From Terriglobia bacterium (lineage in GTDB: Bacteria; Acidobacteriota; Terriglobia; UBA7540): a DNA stretch of 5,122 nucleotides. The DNA is taken from positions 1-5,122 of the forward strand of contig JASHTR010000254.1 in the NCBI GenBank assembly GCA_030040455.1, written 5' to 3'. Positions 1 through 5,033 of the stretch are shown here, one piece after another. The notes below the pieces were generated by a model that saw only the letters and a program-made list of their open reading frames with translations, did no database searches and had not been told where the DNA came from. Position 1 is the first letter of the stretch, and each line of letters opens with the position of its first letter. Position numbers and translations under genes: made by a program.

Positions 1-323
1 ACTTTCAACTTGCCTTGGCGGCTTTGCGAGCGGATGTTCATTTTTTCACAGTCTCTGGCTTGCCGGAGCGGAGTTCATCCTTTGAGGAGCCTTGGAGTGC
101 GGCAGCGTGCTGCCGCTTTGCGCCGGCGAGCTTGCTCGTGGCGCTTAAGGAATATCCAGTGGCCAGCAAGCTTGCCTTGGGAAAAGCGGCGGCAAGCCGC
201 CGCACTCCAAAGGGCGCGGTCATAAGTAGAGGCGCTTTCGACGCGCCACACTTGGAGAAAGATTCTTGAAACAGCAGCAACGTGAGCTTTCGGTGGGGTT
301 GGGTAGATTTGAGCCGCGTTCGC
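1..323. other. Gene-free region downstream of the secreted protein gene
   Basis: I find no credible gene here. Open frames on both strands are short, lack a convincing ribosome binding site and run through the palindromic repeat at 91-211. Besides that repeat there is a small hairpin at 231-247 (GGCGC, 7-base loop, GCGCC) that lies downstream of the minus-strand gene ending at 324. It has no T-run after it, so I do not call it a terminator. Bases 1-90 show nothing I can name. Confidence 0.6.
91..211. repeat. 121-bp palindromic intergenic repeat (REP/MITE-like)
   Basis: The two ends are inverted copies: TTGGAGTGCGGC at 92-103 and GCCGCACTCCAA at 199-210. The similarity extends over 28 bp (92-119 against 183-210) with three mismatches. 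Each end is itself a palindrome: GCGGCAGC/GCTGCCGC at 99-116 and GCGGCGGC/GCCGCCGC at 186-203. Between them are a compound hairpin at 120-144 (GCGCC and CGAGC arms) and a 10-bp palindrome GCAAGCTTGC at 166-175. There is no open frame of note and no visible target duplication. From memory, TTGGAGTGCGGC-type palindromes are common between genes in Acidobacteriota. The non-autonomous mobile nature is inferred. Confidence 0.75.
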
Positions 324-1721
324 TCAATAAGTGAATGATTTGGGAGCTGAAAATGCCACCGCACCCCAGTCAGAAATCGACCAGACCCGCCACCGCCACT
401 CACCATGAACGACGGGGAGCTTCTCTGCGGATATCTGCGCGGCTCGGAGGTGGTCCCGCGACATCAGCTTCACGAACAAGCGCGCGTCACCGTTTCGGGC
501 GAACTCGGCAACCTCCGCCACCACGTCTCCTGATGGACTTGGTCGCCAGCGGAATGTGCTAATTCGTCTGCTGCCGGCGGGGCCTTCTTCTCGTGGGGCC
601 AGCAAGTCGGCCGGTCGGGGTATGACGCTCGGCGCCGAAGTCTTTCGTATCCGCGCCACGATCTTGGGAACTTCTTTCACGAACCCGTCGTTGGTGATCG
701 GGTCGATGCTGGCGGCTAGCAACCCCCACTTACCCTGCTGTTTTCGGAATATTAGGAGCGCAGTGACCCATCCCAAGGAATCAGCGGCTTGATAGGTGGA
801 ATCCGTTTGTACAAACGCTAAGCGGCTGGTCCCCCAATAGCCACAGACTTTCGTTTCACCCACTTGGGACGGCCAAGGGTCAATTATTACCGTGTTGAGG
901 CGGTCGACATCGTCATGGTCCTTAGGCGCCACGCCACCAAGCCCCCGAACAACAGGCCGGATAAGATCGAGGAGGCCCCCGGGCATGGATGGCACGACGC
1001 GGCGCACTCCGCACTCGGGGGGACGAAGTGCCAGAGATCGCACGACGTTGTAATTGCGAGAAGTCCGCAGTAGAAACTCCCAACTGGGACCTTCATCCAA
1101 ACCGGCGAGCGAACCTGAGACATCCTCCAGCGCTCGAGAAATAGCCTCCGTGCTCGCAATGCCCCCAATATACGCGGGGGTTCTCCACACCCCGCCCCAG
1201 CGGGTATACCCCCCGGGTCGTATGGTAACGCCGTAGATCACCCCCAGGTATTCAACCGCGAGAACATCCGGCTCCTGATGTCTTTCGAAGGCAGCAAAGA
1301 ACCGGTTGGCAAAACCTACCGCCGGAAAGACTTCGACTCTGATGGCGCATCCTAACGACTTCACCCTCAGCTTCAGATCTTCGGAAATGGCCTTGTCGGG
1401 AAGGCCGTTTTCGTATGGACTGCCCACCTTCCAGACGGTAATGACTCTTGCTTGCGGTGAGCAACGCGCCGAGTCCGGTAAAGGCGGTTGCTGAGCGTGT
1501 GCTCCTGGCGGGAGTGGCAGGATGCTGGGCCCACACTCTCTCTTCATCGTCTCCCTCACAAGATAGGCCCTCGACACCGGTAGACTGCTTATGTCAACGC
1601 GATAGCTCCGGACATTCCTGAGCGCGGCGTCCAGAACTTTGCTCTCCAGCTTTGCCTCTGCGGCCGCACTCGGCATCGCCATGCAAGCGAGAATAACTAA
1701 CGCCCAAAGCTTTAACCGCAT
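324..1721 (-). CDS. Secreted hypothetical protein, 465 aa
   Basis: I do not recognise a named family. The ATG at 1719-1721 is preceded by AAGGAGA seven bases upstream, so the start is well supported. Residues 1-21 look like a Sec signal peptide: MRLK, a hydrophobic stretch, then AxA cleavage near residue 21, so the mature protein should be exported. Residues about 93-165 (ITVWKVGSPYENGLPD, then FPAVGFANRFF and PDVLAVEYLGVIYG) faintly recall one lobe of a periplasmic solute-binding protein. Residues about 290-350 (CGYWGTSRLAFV, then KWGLLAASIDPITNDGF) resemble an NTF2/SnoaL-like fold. Residues about 388-465 (FRWRPSPSG to GEWRWRVWSIS) look like a fibronectin type III-like beta sandwich. All three domain guesses are inference from pattern. 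The mature part has five cysteines (63, 87, 124, 237, 293), so disulfides are possible. It follows the tRNA pair on the same strand after 152 bases; I see no clear promoter of its own. No frameshift is visible. Confidence 0.85.
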   Translation of the reverse strand: MRLKLWALVILACMAMPSAAAEAKLESKVLDAALRNVRSYRVDISSLPVSRAYLVRETMKRECGPSILPLPPGAHAQQPPLPDSARCSPQARVITVWKVGSPYENGLPDKAISEDLKLRVKSLGCAIRVEVFPAVGFANRFFAAFERHQEPDVLAVEYLGVIYGVTIRPGGYTRWGGVWRTPAYIGGIASTEAISRALEDVSGSLAGLDEGPSWEFLLRTSRNYNVVRSLALRPPECGVRRVVPSMPGGLLDLIRPVVRGLGGVAPKDHDDVDRLNTVIIDPWPSQVGETKVCGYWGTSRLAFVQTDSTYQAADSLGWVTALLIFRKQQGKWGLLAASIDPITNDGFVKEVPKIVARIRKTSAPSVIPRPADLLAPREEGPAGSRRISTFRWRPSPSGDVVAEVAEFARNGDARLFVKLMSRDHLRAAQISAEKLPVVHGEWRWRVWSISDWGAVAFSAPKSFTY

Positions 1722-1768
1722 CGCGATGTCTCCTTTCTTCGGGTGTTCGCGGGAAAAACTCGCTGAGG

Positions 1769-1786
1769 CGTCTCCCTCCGGAGACG
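1769..1786 (-). other. Hairpin between tRNA-Cys and the secreted protein gene
   Basis: A perfect 7-bp stem, CGTCTCC and GGAGACG, closes a 4-base loop. Read in the direction of transcription it is followed 11 bases later by a run of five T. That distance is too long for a standard intrinsic terminator. It may still help end the tRNA transcript or be part of the 5' leader of the downstream gene. Confidence 0.35.
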
Positions 1787-1844
1787 TTCTGGCGAAACTT
1801 TTCTGCGTGCTCTCACCTCACGGTCAGCGTCAATGTTTGGATTA

Positions 1845-1858
1845 TTTGTTGCAACAAA
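1845..1858. promoter_or_regulatory. Perfect 14-bp palindrome, possible operator
   Basis: TTTGTTGCAACAAA is exactly self-complementary, lies 15 bp beyond the tRNA-Cys gene and 123 bp upstream of the secreted protein start. A symmetrical site without spacer suits a dimeric DNA-binding protein better than an RNA hairpin. I cannot assign a regulator, and chance remains possible. Confidence 0.3.
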
Positions 1859-1873
1859 GGCTAGGTTCAATGC

Positions 1874-1948
1874 TGGAGGCGCGGGTGAGAATCGAACTCA
1901 CGCATAAAGGTTTTGCAGACCTCTCCCTTACCACTTGGGTACCGCGCC
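1874..1948 (-). tRNA. tRNA-Cys (GCA)
   Basis: The 75-base gene folds as a full cloverleaf. The acceptor stem pairs GGCGCGG (1942-1948) with CCGCGCC (1878-1884). The D arm is CCC/GGG, the anticodon stem GAGGT/ACCTT with loop CTGCAAA and anticodon GCA, and the T arm GTGAG/CTCAC with TTCGATT. The discriminator is U, a known identity element for cysteinyl-tRNA synthetase together with GCA. The CCA end is encoded (1874-1876). It lies 36 bases after tRNA-Gly and is very probably cut from the same transcript. Confidence 0.97.
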
Positions 1949-1984
1949 TTAGGCCGGTATGAGCTCGATCAGTCGGACAAAAAC

Positions 1985-2059
1985 TGGAGCGGGAAACGGG
2001 ATTCGAACCCGCGACTTCGACCTTGGCAAGGTCGCACTCTACCACTGAGTTATTCCCGC
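1985..2059 (-). tRNA. tRNA-Gly (GCC)
   Basis: The 75-base gene forms a standard cloverleaf. The acceptor stem pairs GCGGGAA (2053-2059) with TTCCCGC (1989-1995). The D arm is ACTC/GAGT with AGTGGTA, the anticodon stem CGACC/GGTCG with loop TTGCCAA and anticodon GCC, and the T arm GCGGG/CCCGT with TTCGAAT (one G-U pair). The discriminator is U and CCA is encoded (1985-1987). It is the first gene after the consensus promoter at 2095-2124, with a predicted leader of about 30 bases. Confidence 0.97.
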
Positions 2060-2094
2060 TTGTGAATGAGCTTTCTTACCCTCTTTCACTTCGA

Positions 2095-2124
2095 ATTATA
2101 AGAATCGGCTTTTGGCATTGTCAA
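2095..2124 (-). promoter_or_regulatory. Consensus sigma70-type promoter for the tRNA pair
   Basis: On the minus strand the -35 box TTGACA (2119-2124) and the -10 box TATAAT (2095-2100) both match the housekeeping consensus at every base, with an 18-bp spacer. Transcription would start near 2088, about 29 bases before the 5' end of tRNA-Gly. Such strong promoters suit stable RNA genes. Its position shows that the tRNAs need not depend on read-through from the ribosomal operon. It could also drive the secreted protein gene if transcription passes the tRNAs. Confidence 0.85.
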
Positions 2125-2218
2125 GGCAAGGAGGATTTCGGTTCCATCAAAATCGCACGTGGCGTGCTCGGAGCACAGCGTCCACCTTGTAACGCGGCTT
2201 CTCCAACACCAGACAGGC

Positions 2219-2244
2219 CGCAGGGCTGAAAAGCCAACCCTGCG
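2219..2244 (-). repeat. REP-like hairpin downstream of rplQ
   Basis: CGCAGGG and CCCTGCG form a perfect 7-bp stem, with a further possible inner stem GGCT/AGCC around TTTC. The plus strand continues CGCTACA (2243-2249), the same heptamer that flanks the GC-rich hairpin inside the element at 4870-4966. This suggests a shared palindrome family. It may protect the operon's 3' end or assist termination; there is no T-run. Confidence 0.5.
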
Positions 2245-2288
2245 CTACATTCGACGTAACCCCGGGATTTCGTGCGGAGAATTAATCG

Positions 2289-2312
2289 AAAAGCTCGGCT
2301 ATAACGACCGAG
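2289..2312 (-). terminator. Possible weak intrinsic terminator after rplQ
   Basis: Twenty-nine bases after the rplQ stop, the transcript can form CTCGG/CCGAG (2294-2312) around a 9-base loop, followed by C and four U. Stem and U-run are both short, so this is a weak candidate. Its place at the end of the alpha operon and before the independent tRNA promoter supports the call. Confidence 0.35.
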
Positions 2313-2341
2313 AAACCGGGCAGGATCTTGGCATCAGGCGG

Positions 2342-2815
2342 CTATTCTTCCTTTTCCTCAGGAGGAGGAGCTTTCTTCTCTGCTTCCTGGGCTTCCTCTG
2401 CGGCCTTGCGACGGCGCTCGATGCGTTTTGCCCGCGCCTCCGCACGCTGGGAGAGAACCTGAGTTCCGATGAGCTCGAGAACCGCGGTGTCGGCCCCATC
2501 ACCTTTTCGCCAGCCCGTATGGATCAACCGTGTGTATCCTCCGTTTCGCTCACGGTAGCGCGGCGCGACGTCTTCAAAGAGCTTCTTCACGGCCACAGCG
2601 CTCAGGAAATAGGCCGCAGCCAAGCGCCGAGCGTGCAAGTCGCCACGCTTCCCGAGAGTAATCATTTCTTCGGCGAGGCCGCGCGCGGCCTTCGCCTTCG
2701 CCACGGTGGTCTCAATGCGCTCCTCGAGGATAAGCGAGGTGACGAGGTTCCGCAATAACGCGCGGCGATGGGAGGTGTTCCGGCTGAGTTTTCTTCCGTA
2801 GTTCCTGTGACGCAT
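2342..2815 (-). CDS. rplQ: Large subunit ribosomal protein bL17
   Basis: This protein of the 50S subunit lies near the exit tunnel and is the last gene of the alpha operon. The start [23 protein letters not shown] is the typical L17 N-terminus. The central helix [20 protein letters not shown] (residues 32-51) and the conserved end [20 protein letters not shown] (residues 91-110) complete the family core. At 157 residues it is longer than E. coli L17 (127): residues about 122-157 add a charged tail rich in Arg, Lys, Glu and Ala that ends in PPPEEKEE and is probably helical then disordered. The ATG lies 14 bases after the rpoA stop. No strong ribosome binding site sits at normal distance; the nearest GGAGGT is inside the last rpoA codons, about 17 bases away, so translation is probably coupled to rpoA. 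Confidence 0.97.
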   Translation of the reverse strand: MRHRNYGRKLSRNTSHRRALLRNLVTSLILEERIETTVAKAKAARGLAEEMITLGKRGDLHARRLAAAYFLSAVAVKKLFEDVAPRYRERNGGYTRLIHTGWRKGDGADTAVLELIGTQVLSQRAEARAKRIERRRKAAEEAQEAEKKAPPPEEKEE

Positions 2816-2829
2816 GGTTCGTCTCTGTC

Positions 2830-3837
2830 TCAGACCTCCGGCTGGGGAGATTCAGGCGGCGGGGGGAGCGGATTGCCCTTTTCGTCAAACTTCATTCCCA
2901 GGCCCAAACCCATCAGGTCGAGGATTTCTTTGATCTCGTTCAGCGACTTGCGGCCAAAATTCTTGGTCTTCAGCATCTCGGCCTCAGTTTTTTCCACGAG
3001 CTGCCGGATGGTTTGGATATTCGCATTTTTCAGGCAGTTGTAGGAGCGGACCGAGAGCTCCAACTCCTCCACCGACCGATCCAGATTCTCATTTCGAATG
3101 GCAGCGGATTTTTCCGGCGTACCCGCTTCCGTCTCAGCGGGCTCTTCAAAGTTGATGAAAATGGTCATGTGATCTTTAAGCAGTTTCGCAGCATGGCCCA
3201 CCGCGTCTTGAGGTGATATCGATCCGTTCGTCCACACGTCCAAGGTCAACTTGTCGTAGTCCGTCATCTGGCCCAGGCGGGCGGCTTCGACCGTGTAATT
3301 CACTTTCCGGATCGGAGAGTGAACGGAATCGATAGGGATGTAACCCACGGGCAGATCCTCATCATAATTTTTCTCAGCCGAAACATAGCCCCGGCCCGGC
3401 TGCACCCGCATTTCAACGTGCAGGCTTCCTCCCTCACTTACCGTCGCAATGTAGACATCCTTATCCAGAATCTCCACGTCGGGATCTTCCTGAATCATCC
3501 GCGACGTTACTTCACCCGGCTGGTCAACATTCAGATAAAGAGTCTTTATATCGTCCACGTTCATCTTCAGCGGGATCTGCTTGAGATTCAGGATAATATC
3601 GGTAGCGTCTTCGACCACGCCGGGGATCGATGAGAACTCGTGCATCACGCCTTCCACCTTGACCGCCGTGATCGCCGCGCCCTCAATCGAGGAAAGCAAC
3701 ACGCGGCGCAGGGCATTGCCAATCGTCGTGCCAAAGCCTCGTTCAAAGGGCTGCGCCTGAAAACGGCCAAATTGGTCGGTCAGCGTTTCCACGTCGCAAA
3801 CCAGGCGTTTGGGCTTCTGAAAACCTTTCCACTGCAT
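2830..3837 (-). CDS. rpoA: DNA-directed RNA polymerase subunit alpha
   Basis: Alpha dimerises to start RNA polymerase assembly, and its C-terminal domain binds upstream promoter DNA and activators. The 335-residue product has both domains. In the N-terminal domain [19 protein letters not shown] (32-50) carries the Arg pair at 44-45, the same numbering as E. coli, and [25 protein letters not shown] sequence follows at 164-184. The linker is about 231-250. The C-terminal domain (about 251-315) keeps the DNA-binding residues equivalent to E. coli R265, N268, C269, K271, G296, K298, S299 and E302 (here R264, N267, C268, K270, G295, K297, S298, E301). The tail is proline-rich. I chose ATG 3837 because [12 protein letters not shown] matches the family start and AGGAGGT lies nine bases upstream. 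The frame stays open 44 codons further, but that part enters the repeat at 3915-4004. Confidence 0.98.
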   Translation of the reverse strand: MQWKGFQKPKRLVCDVETLTDQFGRFQAQPFERGFGTTIGNALRRVLLSSIEGAAITAVKVEGVMHEFSSIPGVVEDATDIILNLKQIPLKMNVDDIKTLYLNVDQPGEVTSRMIQEDPDVEILDKDVYIATVSEGGSLHVEMRVQPGRGYVSAEKNYDEDLPVGYIPIDSVHSPIRKVNYTVEAARLGQMTDYDKLTLDVWTNGSISPQDAVGHAAKLLKDHMTIFINFEEPAETEAGTPEKSAAIRNENLDRSVEELELSVRSYNCLKNANIQTIRQLVEKTEAEMLKTKNFGRKSLNEIKEILDLMGLGLGMKFDEKGNPLPPPPESPQPEV

Positions 3838-3846
3838 CGTTCGCGC

Positions 3847-3853
3847 ACCTCCT
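3847..3853 (-). promoter_or_regulatory. Ribosome binding site of rpoA
   Basis: AGGAGGT, a near-perfect match to the 16S rRNA 3' end, lies nine bases before ATG 3837. It decides the rpoA start against the upstream in-frame ATG at 3969. Confidence 0.9.
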
Positions 3854-3914
3854 AAAAAATACCGCCCTAAAAACAGCGGGATAGTCAAACGAGCGGCTAA
3901 AGAGCACTCAAAAT

Positions 3915-4004
3915 TGTCATCCTGAGGAGCTGGAGGCGACGAAGGATCCCGGTTTTTGCTTGATCTCACAAATACAGAGATGCTTCGCTTCGCTCAGCAT
4001 GACA
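3915..4004. repeat. Palindromic repeat, copy A, in the rpsD-rpoA gap
   Basis: The 90-bp element begins TGTCATCCTGAG and ends CTCAGCATGACA, an inverted repeat with one mismatch. It is clearly related along its whole length to copy B at 4731-4819, in the same orientation, including a shared centre TTTGCTTGATCT. Each arm can fold alone: ATCCT/AGGAT (3919-3947) and ATGCT/AGCAT (3980-4000). It occupies 90 of the 215 bp between rpsD and rpoA, so it must be transcribed with the operon unless a promoter lies inside the gap. From memory, TGTCATTCTGAG repeats are frequent in Acidobacteriota and some other phyla. No transposase is present nearby. Confidence 0.85.
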
Positions 4005-4021
4005 GGTTCAAACGCTTATTC

Positions 4022-4057
4022 AGTAACCTCATTCAACTCGAGCTGAGGAGAGTTACT
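4022..4057 (-). other. Hairpin overlapping the rpsD stop codon
   Basis: The transcript can pair AGTAAC plus CTC with GAG plus GTTACT: nine base pairs with one bulged U and a 17-base loop that contains the palindrome CTCGAG. The rpsD stop UAA lies within the 5' arm. There is no U-run after it, so it is not a standard terminator. It could be a processing or pausing site, or only chance. Confidence 0.35.
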
Positions 4058-4682
4058 TGGAATAAAGCTCAACAATCATTTGCTCCTGGATGGGGAAGTT
4101 AACATCCTCCCGCCGGGGCAGAGAAATAACGCGACCCTTCAGCTTCTCCCGGTCGAATTCGAGCCACGAAGGAAGAGATCGACCGCCGGACAGATCCAGG
4201 GAGCGCTGGATTGAGGCCATGTTGCGGCTGCCTTCGCACACTTCAATCTCCAGGCCGGGCGCAACTTGAAAAGAGGGGATGTTCACCTTCCGCCCGGAAA
4301 CCCGAATATGAGAGTGCCGCACAAGCTGGCGGGCCTCCGCTCGAGAAGTCGCAAGGCCGAGGCGATAGACGGTGTTATCCAGCCGGCGCTCGAGCATAAA
4401 AAGGAGGTTCTCGCCCGTGATTCCCTGGGTTCTCACCGCCTTCTCGAAGTAATGTCGAAACTGATTTTCCAGAATGCCGTAAAGCCGCCGGACCTTCTGT
4501 TTCTCCCGGAGTTGAAGCCCATAACCGAGGAGCTTCGGCCGCCGCGCCTTGCCGTGCTGCCCGGGAGCGAAATTGCGCTTTTCGATGGCGCACTTATCCG
4601 TTAGGCAACGCCGTCCTTTTAGAAAGAGCTTGGTTCCTTCGCGCCGGCAAAGCCGGCAAACCGCATCCCGGTATCTTGCCAA
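4053..4682 (-). CDS. rpsD: Small subunit ribosomal protein uS4
   Basis: S4 binds 16S rRNA early in 30S assembly. From the proposed TTG start the product has 209 residues, the same as T. thermophilus S4, and begins (M)[11 protein letters not shown]. Cysteines at 9, 12, 26 and 31 reproduce the zinc site of the Thermus protein, so this is the zinc-binding (C+) form. The S4 RNA-binding domain spans about 96-160 (MLERRLDN, then [21 protein letters not shown]). The C-terminus QMIVELYSK is typical. The TTG at 4682 has GAGGAGG five bases upstream and fits the family start exactly. A longer frame from ATG 4736 would add 18 residues ([18 protein letters not shown]) that are not S4-like and arise partly from the repeat at 4709-4841. 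In E. coli S4 represses its own operon; nothing here shows the known leader, which would lie outside the window. Confidence 0.96.
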   Translation of the reverse strand: MARYRDAVCRLCRREGTKLFLKGRRCLTDKCAIEKRNFAPGQHGKARRPKLLGYGLQLREKQKVRRLYGILENQFRHYFEKAVRTQGITGENLLFMLERRLDNTVYRLGLATSRAEARQLVRHSHIRVSGRKVNIPSFQVAPGLEIEVCEGSRNMASIQRSLDLSGGRSLPSWLEFDREKLKGRVISLPRREDVNFPIQEQMIVELYSK

Positions 4683-4687
4683 AACAA

Positions 4688-4694
4688 CCTCCTC
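4688..4694 (-). promoter_or_regulatory. Ribosome binding site that fixes the TTG start of rpsD
   Basis: GAGGAGG lies five bases before TTG 4682. It makes TTG the best start, because the only upstream ATG in frame (4736) lies on the far side of it, inside the repeat. Confidence 0.85.
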
Positions 4695-4708
4695 AGAACT
4701 CTGACCGG

Positions 4709-4841
4709 TTGCTGAAAAAGCCTGACAGCATGTCATTCTGAGGAGCCGAAGACGAGGAAGAATCCCTGTATTTGCTTGATCTTACAAAGCCGGGATTCTT
4801 CGCTTCGCTCAGAATGACAGCCTGGCTCGCTGTTTCAGCAA
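4709..4841. repeat. Palindromic repeat, copy B, in the rpsK-rpsD gap
   Basis: The 89-bp core (4731-4819) has perfect 12-bp inverted tips, TGTCATTCTGAG and CTCAGAATGACA, and matches copy A at 3915-4004 along its length. Outside the core a second inverted pair, TTGCTGAAA (4709-4717) and TTTCAGCAA (4833-4841), extends the element to 133 bp; copy A lacks this extension. Each core arm folds alone: ATTCT/AGAAT at 4735-4763 and at 4795-4815. The left end stops 14 bp short of the rpsD ribosome binding site. It is transcribed with the operon unless a hidden promoter exists. Confidence 0.85.
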
Positions 4842-4869
4842 TTCGCTGATGAGTCACCCATTCATTATT

Positions 4870-4966
4870 GAGGATTACCAGTTATAGTGACGGCCTTTTT
4901 TGCCGAAAGACCGACGGCCACAGGCCGCCGCTACACCGCTTGTTGTCACTATAATTAGTAACCCTC
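4870..4966. repeat. 97-bp inverted-repeat element (MITE-like)
   Basis: Terminal inverted repeats of 22 bp match at 19 positions: GAGGATTACCAGTTATAGTG then AC on the left, and GAGGGTTACTAATTATAGTG then AC as the complement of the right end. The 53-bp interior has a GC-rich hairpin at 4913-4929 (GGCGGCC, TGT, GGCCGTC in the transcript). No open frame or clear target duplication is seen. It is unrelated in sequence to copy B, which begins only 28 bp away. A non-autonomous mobile origin is inferred. Confidence 0.75.
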
Positions 4967-5033
4967 CGTAACTTATTGTGTCATCAGCCCTTTCCGCCAG
5001 GAAAAGCCCTCCATCCAATCAATGACTCAATTT

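Larger units (their letters stand above)
4683..5033. other. Enlarged rpsK-rpsD intergenic region
   Basis: These 351 bases hold no gene. About 230 belong to the inverted-repeat elements at 4709-4841 and 4870-4966. Between the rpsK stop and the second element, a small hairpin lies at 4989-5006 (CTTTTCC, 4-base loop, GGAAAGG with one G-U pair). I find no convincing -35/-10 pair for an internal promoter. The rpsD ribosome binding site is at 4688-4694. Confidence 0.7.

Noticed and set aside
91..211. CRISPR array
   Set aside because: The repeats are inverted rather than direct, with no regular spacers.
38..406. Minus-strand open frame of 122 codons past the end of the secreted protein gene
   Set aside because: It starts inside that gene in another frame and runs through the palindromic repeat; no family features or start signal.
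1680..1721. Lipoprotein signal with Cys at residue 13 of the secreted protein
   Set aside because: ILAC does not fit the lipobox well and the hydrophobic region continues past it to a good AxA site near residue 21.
1874..2059. tRNA genes as an integration site for a mobile island
   Set aside because: No integrase and no duplicated tRNA 3' end is visible in the window.
2159..2758. Plus-strand open frame of 199 codons
   Set aside because: It lies almost wholly antisense to rplQ, has no ribosome binding site or recognisable protein, and reflects the codon pattern of the real gene.
3319..3633. Plus-strand open frame of 104 codons
   Set aside because: Antisense to well-conserved rpoA; composition is that of a reversed coding frame.
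3850..3900. Possible internal promoter before rpoA (TTGACT and TATTTT on the minus strand)
   Set aside because: The spacing is about 21 bp and the -10 match is poor, so I cannot support it.
4945..4960. TATAGT as a -10 box inside the inverted repeat of the 97-bp element
   Set aside because: No -35-like hexamer lies 16-18 bp upstream on the transcribed strand.
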